From assembly GCF_963966145.1 (NCBI RefSeq), contig NC_091053.1:8060001-8124000 (forward strand): a stretch of 64,000 nt of DNA, read 5' to 3'. The notes under the pieces are model-generated. The model had not been told where the DNA came from. It saw only the letters and a list, made by a program, of their open reading frames with translations, and ran no database searches. Numbering within the stretch: position 1 is the stretch's first letter; every line of letters starts with the position of its first letter. This DNA comes from Tenebrio molitor. Taxonomy: Eukaryota; Arthropoda; Insecta; Coleoptera; Tenebrionidae. Made by a program: the position numbers and the translations under genes. Below are positions 23,268 through 33,684 of this stretch, piece by piece.

Positions 23268-25486
23268 TGTGACCAAAAGTTGGCCAGTGACAGCTCCGGG
23301 CTCCCAGGGGGTTTTTCGGGGCAGAGGGCGTGGGTTCGGATTTTTAAAAAATGGGCGCCAGGCAGCTATTGTCTTGAGCTGGTTGTTGCTTGCCCAGCTG
23401 CCGGGACAAGTGCTCAGATCTTACTCGTCGAAGGTAAGTAAAAGCAAACGCTTTCTGATCGTTAAACAAATTTTGGTTTATTCGGTTACTGCAAAATTAT
23501 CCACAGAACAGTATTTGGTGGTTCGGTACTGGTTCACACGAATGCGATAATGGTTCGCTTGTAACTACTAGATGAAAATTGAAAGATGCGGAACCAGTAC
23601 TTTTTGGTGGCCTTAATATCTACTTTGGTCGTAACCAGAAAAGCTTTTCTTTCACATGTGACCGAATCTTAAACTAAACATGATATTCTTCGACGAAATA
23701 AAAGATGTTTTGATTCCTGATGAGGAACCTCCCGAACTTAGACTTCCTTCTGATCGAGCTAATTATTAAATGTAAACTTAATGAAACCCAAGGTCAAGAT
23801 TGGGGTGTCACCTTGACAAAAAATTAAAATTGATCCTGATAGGAAAGTTTAAATCGGTGAAGTTCCGAAACGTTAAATTTGACTGAAATTTCTTTAAGTT
23901 GACACTGGAGATTGAATGAAAAGGTTCTTACAAAAAAATTCTAAACATTTGCAAAGTTTCAAAAAAATTTAGTGAACATACAAAAATTATGAAAGCGAGA
24001 AGCGAGAAATTCGAGGCGTTCCTAAATTTTGCAATGCCGCGGTAAAAAAATATGGCGACTTAGCTTTATGACGGGTCTGTTGTCTCCTCGAATAGCGTCC
24101 TTTTGACTTGCGGTGTGACCTTGGCGATACGGTGCTCAAAATAAACGATCGCCTCTGCGAACGATGTTCTCCAAAATGGTCGCCTCTGCGAACGATCTGG
24201 CTACGAATCGCCCTGCGAACGATCTGGCTACGAATCGCCCTGCGAACGATCTGGCTACGAATCGCCCTGCGAACGATCTGGCTACGAATCGCCCTGCGAA
24301 CGATCTGGCTACGAATCGCCCTGCGAACGATCTGGCTACGAATCGCCCTGCGAACGATCTGGCTACGAATCGCCCTGCGAACGACCCCTAACGAATTGTC
24401 GTTAGTGTTGTGAAAATCGGAAGATTCGGTAATTACCTTTCAGCGGAAAAGGGGGTTCTTGGCGCTAAATCGAAGTCCTTCCGGCACTCCTTTACTCAAA
24501 AATTTTCGGTACTCTAAAGTTGCGATACGGTACTGGATCAATTCATCCAAACGGGATTGACTCTAAACTGGATCGAACCACCCCTAATACATGGTCTTAG
24601 TGAAATGAATTCAAAATTGAACGATAATTACCTCTATAGTGCGAGGGGTCACTCGACCACGAACTCTAAAAGGCGCTTCGCTGGCGTCGCTTCGACGGCT
24701 CTCGACGAAGTGTCCGACTTCCGCATTTTTAATCTCGGTACCGCAGTCCCATAAATCGCGAAAATCGTCACGCGCGCGATTCTCGACCTTATTCAGTTGT
24801 GCTATAAGGCGGGCTGCGCTTGCGTGGTACTGCGCAATCAAAAATGTGCATTTCCGGTGGTACTACACGTGCGCGTGTCATGACAGGTGGACCGTCATGG
24901 CGTCGGTTTGTTTACCTCGAAATTATACCGAGCGGGAGAATTCAGATTTTGGACGGTATTGTGTCGGTAAGTCGTGCACGTCTATCCTGATGTTAATTGC
25001 CGTAACTCGCAGGTCAAAAAAAGGACAGGAAGAAAGATGGGGTTGAAAAGAAGGAGATGACTTTCCGGCAAGTTACTAAAGAGGAAAAGGGACCCAACAT
25101 TGCCGTACGGTCACCTATCGCTGAGAAGAGAAGAAGAGAAAGTGAAGAGAAAGAGAAAGTGAAAGTGGGGTTCTGAAAGATAGGTTGCAGCTCGCCAACC
25201 TAGAGGCGTGAGGCCACCTCAGCCTGACATTTGCGGGGGTAACATGTGTTCTTCCAGCCCCCCCGTGGTGGCTGGCACAAATGACTCTGATTTGAAACTT
25301 TCCGCTTCCGGAATGAGCGACGTAAAAAACTTGAAGGCAGGGTGGGCGCGTCGCGCTGCCAAATGCCGTGCGTTAACTGCTAGTTCCGGGTCTTCGAACT
25401 GCGATCTATTAGCCCCGCGAGCATAAGTAGGACCTCGTGGCCTCCTACTCCGGCCAATCGCCATTGTGGCGTTTCGTAACGCTACA
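23268..25486 (-). repeat. Gypsy 3' LTR
   Basis: Plus-strand ends are tgtgaccaaa and gctaca. In element orientation (minus) it begins TGTAGC and ends TCACA. It contains seven 27-bp tandem units (24187-24375). Short ORFs across it, including those made by the 27-bp units, are compositional. Confidence 0.95.
24187..24375. repeat. 27-bp x 7 minisatellite in LTR
   Basis: Seven perfect units, each made of tgcgaacgatctggc followed by tacgaatcgccc, plus a partial unit. The other LTR has the same seven units at 31691-31879. The unit length is a multiple of three, so two frames stay open through it. It has no spacers and is not a CRISPR array. Confidence 0.95.
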
Positions 25487-25500
25487 CTACCCCCCTCCTC
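25487..25500 (-). other. Polypurine tract of the gypsy element
   Basis: On the minus strand GAGGAGGGGGGTAG stands directly before the 3' LTR (TGTAGC). This is the position and composition expected of the plus-strand primer for reverse transcription. Confidence 0.85.
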
Positions 25501-25864
25501 AAAAAGAAAAAGGAAAAGGTAACTCAGTTGCCTTTTACTTTTTACAAAAAAACGAAGATGAAGTCTTCACAAAAAAAAACGTCAAAATTTGATCACTGGA
25601 AAAGTTTTGGTTTCGCCACGAAAATGGCTTGTCGATATCTGCGCGTATCAAACGATTGAAAACTGAATCTCAATGTCAATTAGTACTTGAGTACTGCGGT
25701 ATGATGTAAGTCAAGTCCGGTTAAATGTCATAATTTGGGGTTCTTAAATAAACTTTTCCTGAACAAACTCCACGGTAAAATTTTACTGTCGTCAACATTC
25801 CAAAAGAGGACAAAAGAATTAATCGAAAAATTGAACGGTACGAAAAAGTGAAATGCAAAGCTCG

Positions 25865-28800
25865 CTACGGTTCTTCGGCTTCTGCCAGAGATCCTCTGAA
25901 TTCTTTCAAATCTTTCATGTGCCAAACACCTAGATCTGCGCGGTTCTCATCTTCGAGAGCGTACGCGAGTTTCGATAGTTTTCTCGTTATCGTGCACAGC
26001 ACGTAGCGTGGCGCTAATTTTTGCGCAAAGTCTTTCGCAGCGCTGGAAAGTACTTTGTTGCGTTTCCAAACTTTGTCGCCTACAAAAAATTCAGCGTCGC
26101 GCTTCCGAAGATTGTACGAGCGTTCGTTGCGTTCGTGCGCTTTGTGAAGGTGCTGGGTTACATCCTGCAAGATGGTCTTGAGGTGTTCTAAATTTTTCGC
26201 GTGATCTTCGCGATCAGCTGTCGTCAAGGTTTCCGGATTTTCCGCTACTTTGCCGTAAAATTCACCGGTACAGGGTACTACCCTACCAAAATTGAGAAAT
26301 GCTGGACTGAATCCGGTTACTTCGTTGACCGCTGTGCGAATCGCGTACCCGATCTTTGCCACCTCGGCATCCCACTTTTTGTGAGCGCCTTTGACGTAAC
26401 TTCGTATGGCAGTGCCAACTGTGCGGTTGTATCGCTCCACAGGGTTGCTCTGAGGGTGATACTTGGCTGTGAACCAGATCTTTTGAACTTTGTAGTTCTC
26501 GCAAGTCTTTACAAATTCGTTTCCGACAAACTGCTTGCCGTTGTCGACCAAAATGAATTGCGGTACACCATACACAAGAAAAATTCCGTTCTCGATACAT
26601 TCTGTAACTTTTGAGCTCGTAGCTTTTCGTAACGGAAATAGTACAACGTACTTCGTGAACCAATCTACGATCACTAAGAGATACGAATATCCTTTCGTGG
26701 ACGTCGGTAATGGACCAATCAAATCAACGGAAATCATTTGCCACGGAAACTGAACCTTTTTTTCTTTTCCCATAAGCCCTGCGCGAGCGGTGTTCGGTGC
26801 TTTTTGCTCATTGCAAACCTTGCAGTTTCGAACGTAACGAATGACGGAACGACGCATTTTCGGCCAAAAGTGATTGATGGATAACCTTGAAAGTGTCTTG
26901 TAGTACCCGAAATGAGCTGATGTCGGTGCATCATGACATGATTCTAAAATTTTTGTTCTTTGATTTCGCGGTACTAAAAGCTTCCACTCCGGGACGTTGC
27001 CGGGTAGTACAATTTTGTTCGGTACGAATCGATACACGAAACCGTTCTCGACTTTCCATGATGGATTTCTTTGAGGATTGGCGATTATGTTGTCGCGAAG
27101 TCGCGTGTACGACTCGTCCAAATCATTCAAGTTCACGCCGAGAAAGCTGTCAATGTCTACCGCAGCAATTTCTGCAGGTAGTCTCGATAGTGCGTCCGGT
27201 ACTACATTGAGCTTGCCCTTACGATGGACCAAATCGAATGAAAATTGATTGAGCTTGACACTCCATCGCGCTAACTTGCCTGCTGGGTCCTTCATTCGGT
27301 TTAACCAGAGCAATGAATAATGGTCCGTCACGATCGTGAAATGGGTGCCCTCAACGTAAGGTCTGAACTTTTCCAACGCGAACAAAACGGCTAAACATTC
27401 TCGTTCCGTAACGCTATAATTTCGCTCGGCTTTTGTTAGCGAACGGCTGGCGTACGCGATCACTCTCTCATCTCCGTCTAAATCTTGCGTTAAAACTGCT
27501 CCTAGACCGGTGTTTGAAGCGTCAGTTTGGATCACGAAAGGTTTCGAGAAATCAGGACTTGACAATACGGGTGCTGAAACAAGTGCATCCTTGATTTTCT
27601 GAAAAGCTTCCTGAGCTTCAGGAGTCCACTCCGTTTTCTGTCGCTTTCGCTTTCCGGTAAGTAACGCGTTTATCGGGGACATGAGGGTCGAAAAATGAGG
27701 GATGAAACGCCTATACCAAGAACACATGCCTACGAAACGTTTGATTTCGGTACTAGTCTTCGGGACTGGATAGCTCACCATGGCCGCTACTTTGTCTGGA
27801 TCGGTACCTAGACCATGTTCATCGACAGTGAAACCCAAATATTTCAAACTTGAGCGGAAAAGTTGACACTTTTTCGCATTCACGGTGAGTTTCGCGTCTC
27901 GAAGACGTCGTATCACCTCCCTCAAAACTTGTACGTGTTTCTCGAATGTCGGGGCGATAATGATTAGATCGTCCAGGTAAACAAAGACGTGAGGTTCTAG
28001 TTCAGGTCCGAAAATTCTGTCCATGAGACACTGCTGCCTCTGGGCTGCGTTTGTCAGTCCGAACGGTAATACGTTAAAATGAAAAAGACCTCTGCCGGGA
28101 ATCGCAAAAGCTGTCTTCGGTCTAGACTCTGAATCTAACGGGATTTGCCAAAAAGCGTTCTTGAGATCGATCGAACTGATGTACTTTGCTCCTCGCAACA
28201 TACTGAGAATCCTGTCGACACGCGGTAATGGGTAACTGTCACGTTTTGTCACGGCATTGAGCCTGCGACCGTCAAAGCAAAGTCGGTATTCACCGGAAGA
28301 TTTCTTTACTAACAAAATTGGAGAAGACCACGGACTGTCAGAAGGCGATATGACATTGTTCTCGAGCATGCGGTCAATTTCTTTGTTGACTTCCGCAAGC
28401 ATGTACGGAGACCACCAATACGGACGTTGTTTGATCGGCAATGCTTCTCCCGTGTCGATTGTGACTGTCATTTTGTGTGTCCTCCCTAACTTTCCGTCGT
28501 TGCTCAACAAATCTAAATTTTTCCGGATGATCTCGGTGATCTCATGCCGATCCGCGCCACACTCCGTCACCGCGTCACATTCTGGTACTCTTACGATATC
28601 CGACGCAACTTCAATTTTGTGACCCGCGAAATCTATCTTGAGTCCGAATAATCTACAAAAGTCGCACCCTAATATGACGCTATGCTGAAGATCTGGCACG
28701 TAGTAGACACGAATTCGCCGTCTCGACGAGTCTAACACTGCTTCTAGTTCGATAGCTTTGGTTACCGGATGTTGTTTTCCGTCGGCAGTTCTGATGGTTT

Positions 28801-29140
28801 TCAGCCGAGATGGGAAAGTTTTTCCACCTGCGCAAAAATGAATTAAATCGGCTCCTTTTCCACCAACTATAGTGCAATTCGAACCGGAATCCACGAGTCC
28901 TTCAGTTTCCTTATTGTTTAGACGCAGTCTGATAAATGGCCTATTGTCATTGGTTTTGCTGACGAAAATGGAAGCGGAATTTGCCCGAGAAGGCTTGCAA
29001 AACTCTTTGACTTCGTCTAACCAAGCGTTCCACTGGGTGTCCGTACGTTTCGCGATGATCGATGCGTTTACATCGGCCTTGGGATGTTTTAGGAACGTAG
29101 CACGGCCGCAAGTCTGCCGCGTCCCTACTGCGCGTTTCCC
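25865..29140 (-). CDS. Gypsy pol: protease, RT, RNase H, integrase
   Basis: The frame is open from the slippery site (29134-29140) to a stop at 25865. The first internal ATG is at 28894, giving 1009 residues, but about 80 more codons upstream belong to the same frame. Order and approximate residues counted from that ATG: protease DSGSN at 2-6; RT with FRLF-type motifs and catalytic VFVYLDDLI near 306; RNase H TDASNTGLGAV near 456; integrase zinc finger H-x-GYYK...CKVC near 655-692; integrase core with DLIGPLP, LVDNGKQF near 783 and NPVERYNR. All catalytic acidic residues I looked for are present. It is expressed as a Gag-Pol fusion by -1 frameshifting (inference). A stop in this frame just upstream of the heptamer excludes an independent upstream start. 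Confidence 0.95.
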   Translation of the reverse strand, partial: GKRAVGTRQTCGRATFLKHPKADVNASIIAKRTDTQWNAWLDEVKEFCKPSRANSASIFVSKTNDNRPFIRLRLNNKETEGLVDSGSNCTIVGGKGADLIHFCAGGKTFPSRLKTIRTADGKQHPVTKAIELEAVLDSSRRRIRVYYVPDLQHSVILGCDFCRLFGLKIDFAGHKIEVASDIVRVPECDAVTECGADRHEITEIIRKNLDLLSNDGKLGRTHKMTVTIDTGEALPIKQRPYWWSPYMLAEVNKEIDRMLENNVISPSDSPWSSPILLVKKSSGEYRLCFDGRRLNAVTKRDSYPLPRVDRILSMLRGAKYISSIDLKNAFWQIPLDSESRPKTAFAIPGRGLFHFNVLPFGLTNAAQRQQCLMDRIFGPELEPHVFVYLDDLIIIAPTFEKHVQVLREVIRRLRDAKLTVNAKKCQLFRSSLKYLGFTVDEHGLGTDPDKVAAMVSYPVPKTSTEIKRFVGMCSWYRRFIPHFSTLMSPINALLTGKRKRQKTEWTPEAQEAFQKIKDALVSAPVLSSPDFSKPFVIQTDASNTGLGAVLTQDLDGDERVIAYASRSLTKAERNYSVTERECLAVLFALEKFRPYVEGTHFTIVTDHYSLLWLNRMKDPAGKLARWSVKLNQFSFDLVHRKGKLNVVPDALSRLPAEIAAVDIDSFLGVNLNDLDESYTRLRDNIIANPQRNPSWKVENGFVYRFVPNKIVLPGNVPEWKLLVPRNQRTKILESCHDAPTSAHFGYYKTLSRLSINHFWPKMRRSVIRYVRNCKVCNEQKAPNTARAGLMGKEKKVQFPWQMISVDLIGPLPTSTKGYSYLLVIVDWFTKYVVLFPLRKATSSKVTECIENGIFLVYGVPQFILVDNGKQFVGNEFVKTCENYKVQKIWFTAKYHPQSNPVERYNRTVGTAIRSYVKGAHKKWDAEVAKIGYAIRTAVNEVTGFSPAFLNFGRVVPCTGEFYGKVAENPETLTTADREDHAKNLEHLKTILQDVTQHLHKAHERNERSYNLRKRDAEFFVGDKVWKRNKVLSSAAKDFAQKLAPRYVLCTITRKLSKLAYALEDENRADLGVWHMKDLKEFRGSLAEAEEP

Positions 29141-30432
29141 GACGGATTACACTTTTTGCAGGTCGCCAAGGTGACGTCTGGCTCCCCACAACGGTAGCAA
29201 AACTGCTTTCTTTTCAGTCGACAGTTCATGAACGAATGATTCGGCTGTTGACAATTCCAGCACTTGAACGACCTGGAGGACGAACTCGCGGGTTCACTCC
29301 GTCTGGCTGAATTGCCTGAGGGTTCCTTCACGACGATGGCGCGTGGACTCGCTTTCGCGGGTTCGCTCGCCCGAACATATGCCAACTCTGGCTCCAACAC
29401 GCAAGATGACTTGGGTGCAGCGCGATGTTTCTGCCGCAAAGCCGATAACTCCTCCACTTTTTTGCACAACTTAATCAACTCCGGTACGGTGACAACTTCG
29501 GTGATGCTAAGCTGGTTAAGGTAACATGGAAGCAAATTCCTCCGAATCGTCTTTACCTTGGTTATCTCCGCCGGTGGTCGACTAAGTCTAGCAAAAAGCG
29601 TCTCCATAACCGCAACGTAAATGGTTATCGACTCGCTTTTGCCCTGAAGCCTGCCCTTGATTTCGTCCCACAACAATTCATCGAAATCCGGTGGAAGAAA
29701 TTCCTGTTTCAACAACTGAACCACTTCGTCCCAATCGCTCAATCTGCTCCGAACAGAACGATACCAAATCAGCGCTTTGCCGCTAAAGAGATCAATGGCC
29801 GCGTTAAAAAGGTCCCTGTTGGTTGCGTTTCGCGCTACCGACAGTTCCTCTACCCGTTCCAAGAACTGGTTCACCGTCATTCCATTTTCCTCCCCGTTGA
29901 AAGATACGCCCCAGGTGTGAATTGGCACTAGTTTCGGTTCCGGAGATCTCGCGTGAGGGTGCACGTAAATGGGAGTAGTCGCGACGACTGGTGGCGCTTC
30001 CACCGTAACCGGGCTCGCTTCTGCTGCCTTGTCGTGAAGATCAGCTTCGAGCAACAAACATGTCGCGTACGCCTCATTTCTATACTCCGCATCTCGCTCG
30101 CGTCTCATTCGCCGAATGCGAAATGAAAGGTGCGTTAGACGGGTCTTCAACCGTTTGAAGATCATGTCTTCCGCCGTTCCTTCAAATTCTGTCAAAATCG
30201 TGCGTATGCTCTCAAGGGTGTCCTCAATGGCCTGGACCTCGGTGTCGTGATCATACTCTGCGTCATGAAGTGACAGAAAGTATTCGTCCGGTCGACCTAG
30301 TTCTTTGGACAGAGCTCTCGCTAACAGTTTCCTCTTATCGTCCTGGTTTCGGCTAGTCGTGATGCCGCGTATACGCAATTCATACGTCAGCTCGTCAGCT
30401 AGTAAATGCTTGACCTTGAATTGTTCGTCCAT
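29125..30432 (-). CDS. Gypsy gag, 435 aa
   Basis: ATG at 30430-30432, stop TAG at 29125-29127. The N-terminal half is helical and charged. The middle (QFLERVEEL...DLFNAAIDLFSGKALIWYRS) matches the capsid-like region of retrotransposon Gag proteins. The C-terminus has two zinc-knuckle-like motifs. The first, CWNCQQPNHSFMNC, is canonical C-x2-C-x4-H-x4-C. In the second, CYRCGEPDVTLATC, a Val replaces the His. Gag packages the element RNA into particles. The reading frame is uninterrupted and pol overlaps the last codons in the -1 frame. Confidence 0.92.
   Translation of the reverse strand: MDEQFKVKHLLADELTYELRIRGITTSRNQDDKRKLLARALSKELGRPDEYFLSLHDAEYDHDTEVQAIEDTLESIRTILTEFEGTAEDMIFKRLKTRLTHLSFRIRRMRRERDAEYRNEAYATCLLLEADLHDKAAEASPVTVEAPPVVATTPIYVHPHARSPEPKLVPIHTWGVSFNGEENGMTVNQFLERVEELSVARNATNRDLFNAAIDLFSGKALIWYRSVRSRLSDWDEVVQLLKQEFLPPDFDELLWDEIKGRLQGKSESITIYVAVMETLFARLSRPPAEITKVKTIRRNLLPCYLNQLSITEVVTVPELIKLCKKVEELSALRQKHRAAPKSSCVLEPELAYVRASEPAKASPRAIVVKEPSGNSARRSEPASSSSRSFKCWNCQQPNHSFMNCRLKRKQFCYRCGEPDVTLATCKKCNPSGNAQ
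29134..29140 (-). promoter_or_regulatory. -1 ribosomal frameshift heptamer G GGA AAC
   Basis: In the gag frame the codons read TCG GGA AAC GCG CAG TAG. G GGA AAC is a canonical X XXY YYZ slippery site of the retroviral type. Slipping back one base gives GGG AAA CGC, which enters the long pol frame. A GC-rich stretch with complementary cggc/gccg words follows within about 30 bases and could form the stimulatory structure; I did not compute a fold. Confidence 0.85.
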
Positions 30433-30744
30433 TTTGACGAAGACTCACCGCGATTCCACGGGTCGGTAACGCAATAAAAACGCCGGTCAAAACACTACCA
30501 AAAAACAGCGCGCAACACGATAGTCGATTCCGAGAAAAGGTTTTTGTCGTCGAGGGTACAAGATAAGACCGCTACTCAAACAATGAATTCGCCGCTAAAT
30601 TTCCGCTTCTCATTAACACACAATCAAAAAATTCAACTTTCAATAAACCTTTACCAACTCCCTTTGCTCCGATTGAAAAAAGTGACTGAGCCTCAATGAA
30701 GATGAACGATAAACGAAAATTTGTGGTTGCTCCAAAAAATCGAG

Positions 30745-30770
30745 CCCCACGTTCTGGGCGTCAAAATTTG
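30745..30770 (-). other. Probable primer-binding region of the gypsy element
   Basis: Immediately inside the 5' LTR, the minus strand reads CAAATTTTGACGCCCAGAACGT. It resembles the TGGCGCCCA-style primer sites of insect gypsy elements but has an A in place of the second G. The tRNA identity is not established. Confidence 0.5.
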
Positions 30771-32990
30771 TGTGACCAAAAGTTGGCCAGTGACAGCTCC
30801 GGGCTCCCAGGGGGTTTTTCGGGGCAGAGGGCGTGGGTTCGGATTTTTAAAAAATGGGCGCCAGGCAGCTATTGTCTTGAGCTGGTTGTTGCTTGCCCAG
30901 CTGCCGGGACAAGTGCTCAGATCTTACTCGTCGAAGGTAAGTAAAAGCAAACGCTTTCTGATCGTTAAACAAATTTTGGTTTATTCGGTTACTGCAAAAT
31001 TATCCACAGAACAGTATTTGGTGGTTCGGTACTGGTTCACACGAATGCGATAATGGTTCGCTTGTAACTACTAGATGAAAATTGAAAGATGCGGAACCAG
31101 TACTTTTTGGTGGCCTTAATATCTACTTTGGTCGTAACCAGAAAAGCTTTTCTTTCACATGTGACCGAATCTTAAACTAAACATGATATTCTTCGACGAA
31201 ATAAAAGATGTTTTGATTCCTGATGAGGAACCTCCCGAACTTAGACTTCCTTCTGATCGAGCTAATTATTAAATGTAAACTTAATGAAACCCAAGGTCAA
31301 GATTGGGGTGTCACCTTGACAAAAAATTAAAATTGATCCTGATAGGAAAGTTTAAATCGGTGAAGTTCCGAAACGTTAAATTTGACTGAAATTTCTTTAA
31401 GTTGACACTGGAGATTGAATGAAAAGGTTCTTACAAAAAAATTCTAAACATTTGCAAAGTTTCAAAAAAATTTAGTGAACATACAAAAATTATGAAAGCG
31501 AGAAGCGAGAAATTCGAGGCGTTCCTAAATTTTGCAATGCCGCGGTAAAAAAAATATGGCGACTTAGCTTTATGACGGGTCTGTTGTCTCCTCGAATAGC
31601 GTCCTTTTGACTTGCGGTGTGACCTTGGCGATACGGTGCTCAAAATAAACGATCGCCTCTGCGAACGATGTTCTCCAAAATGGTCGCCTCTGCGAACGAT
31701 CTGGCTACGAATCGCCCTGCGAACGATCTGGCTACGAATCGCCCTGCGAACGATCTGGCTACGAATCGCCCTGCGAACGATCTGGCTACGAATCGCCCTG
31801 CGAACGATCTGGCTACGAATCGCCCTGCGAACGATCTGGCTACGAATCGCCCTGCGAACGATCTGGCTACGAATCGCCCTGCGAACGACCCCTAACGAAT
31901 TGTCGTTAGTGTTGTGAAAATCGGAAGATTCGGTAATTACCTTTCAGCGGAAAAGGGGGTTCTTGGCGCTAAATCGAAGTCCTTCCGGCACTCCTTTACT
32001 CAAAAATTTTCGGTACTCTAAAGTTGCGATACGGTACTGGATCAATTCATCCAAACGGGATTGACTCTAAACTGGATCGAACCACCCCTAATACATGGTC
32101 TTAGTGAAATGAATTCAAAATTGAACGATAATTACCTCTATAGTGCGAGGGGTCACTCGACCACGAACTCTAAAAGGCGCTTCGCTGGCGTCGCTTCGAC
32201 GGCTCTCGACGAAGTGTCCGACTTCCGCATTTTTAATCTCGGTACCGCAGTCCCATAAATCGCGAAAATCGTCACGCGCGCGATTCTCGACCTTATTCAG
32301 TTGTGCTATAAGGCGGGCTGCGCTTGCGTGGTACTGCGCAATCAAAAATGTGCATTTCCGGTGGTACTACACGTGCGCGTGTCATGACAGGTGGACCGTC
32401 ATGGCGTCGGTTTGTTTACCTCGAAATTATACCGAGCGGGAGAATTCAGATTTTGGACGGTATTGTGTCGGTAAGTCGTGCACGTCTATCCTGATGTTAA
32501 TTGCCGTAACTCGCAGGTCAAAAAAAGGACAGGAAGAAAGATGGGGTTGAAAAGAAGGAGATGACTTTCCGGCAAGTTACTAAAGAGGAAAAGGGACCCA
32601 ACATTGCCGTACGGTCACCTATCGCTGAGAAGAGAAGAAGAGAAAGTGAAGAGAAAGAGAAAGTGAAAGTGGGGTTCTGAAAGATAGGTTGCAGCTCGCC
32701 AACCTAGAGGCGTGAGGCCACCTCAGCCTGACATTTGCGGGGGTAACATGTGTTCTTCCAGCCCCCCCGTGGTGGCTGGCACAAATGACTCTGATTTGAA
32801 ACTTTCCGCTTCCGGAATGAGCGACGTAAAAAACTTGAAGGCAGGGTGGGCGCGTCGCGCTGCCAAATGCCGTGCGTTAACTGCTAGTTCCGGGTCTTCG
32901 AACTGCGATCTATTAGCCCCGCGAGCATAAGTAGGACCTCGTGGCCTCCTACTCCGGCCAATCGCCATTGTGGCGTTTCGTAACGCTACA
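30771..32990 (-). repeat. Gypsy 5' LTR
   Basis: Same ends and internal 27-bp array (31691-31879) as 23268-25486, one base longer because of an A-run. It abuts the target duplication gtat at 32991-32994. Confidence 0.95.
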
Positions 32991-33684
32991 GTATAACTTC
33001 AAACAATTCAAACTTAACCTCACTTACATAATGTTAGAACAATAATTTATCGATCAATAAATCTTATAAAAAATGGAATTAAGAACCATTATTTGGTATT
33101 AAAATAATCCTTGACGTTGAAAGAATCATTTTGTGGTGTTTAACTAGTTCCTACTTTTTGACCAATAAATGACTGGTAATTGACCGATCAAGGACCGGTC
33201 AACTTTGACCAAAAATAAATGACCGGTCATTTATCCATCACTAATGATAAATCATACCTCATGAATTTTAGACGTAGGAATTATAATTGTGCATTTTACT
33301 ATTATTATCAGATAATGCAGAATATTTATAAAATAAACAAAAGCAACATTTTACGTTCGTAAGAATGGGTAATTTACCAGGTTTATTGTCAAACACGACG
33401 CCACTGGTAAGCAGATTTTTGTCTGAAATGTGAAAGAAACGTCAGTTTTAAATAGTGTGCTGTGTTAAACTAGAAAACAACTTTTCGATTTCGGCAAAGT
33501 TTACAGACGTTTACAAGCAACAATTATCGCAGAATAAGTGGTAAAATGAGTTTTACCGTTGAAGAGAAAGCATTTCTATTGGAATTTTAAAGATAAACGT
33601 TTCGATAAAAGAAAAGATGAGGTAGCACTCTTGATTTGTTTTTTTTTAATCACCTTGTAAGTTCATTTGTTGCTTTTGTCTTAA

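Larger units (their letters stand above)
23268..32990 (-). mobile_element. Complete Ty3/gypsy LTR retrotransposon, 9.7 kb
   Basis: The element has long LTRs (2219 and 2220 bp) with TG...CA ends, a 4-bp target duplication GTAT, a purine tract, gag and pol. All coding is on the minus strand. Domain order PR-RT-RNase H-IN is that of Ty3/gypsy. No env-like frame exists: only about 380 bp separate the pol stop and the 3' LTR. The LTRs differ, as far as I can compare, by one A in an A-run (7 versus 8, near 24043 and 31547), so insertion was very recent. With open frames and intact catalytic motifs it is a candidate for current activity. Confidence 0.95.
22720..33243. mobile_element. hAT-type element, split by a gypsy insertion
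   Basis: The 8-bp target duplication atgataaa flanks it (22712-22719 and 33244-33251). Termini are tagtgttgtgaggtccgg and, inverted, tagtgatggataaatgacc, a style typical of hAT ends. Both subterminal regions carry repeated gaccggtca words. Without the gypsy copy the element is about 0.8 kb and non-coding, so it is non-autonomous. Confidence 0.8.
22600..33657. mobile_element. Outer inverted-repeat element hosting the nest
   Basis: taaggtgatcaaaaagaaaa at 22600 is inverted near 33630-33657 (ending ttaatcaccttg), and TA lies on both outer sides. Inside the right part, from 33546, the plus strand reads MSFTVEEKAFLLEF and then a stop. This resembles the opening of IS630-type transposases. The element contains the hAT-type element and the gypsy element, so it would be the oldest layer. 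Confidence 0.5.

Noticed and set aside
24187..24375. CRISPR-like regular repeats
   Set aside because: Units are contiguous without spacers, lie inside an LTR, and the genome is an insect's.
24108..24413. Repeat proteins (RTIWLRIAL or NDLATNRPA units) in the LTR
   Set aside because: Produced by the 27-bp LTR minisatellite; the same pseudo-proteins recur in the other LTR at 31612-31917 and have no promoter context.
25490..25865. Possible env gene after gypsy pol
   Set aside because: Only about 380 bp lie between the pol stop and the 3' LTR; no signal peptide or membrane protein frame fits.
28947..29189. 80-codon minus-strand ORF between gag and pol
   Set aside because: It is the third frame across the gag-pol junction; the -1 frame carries the protease and is the continuous one.
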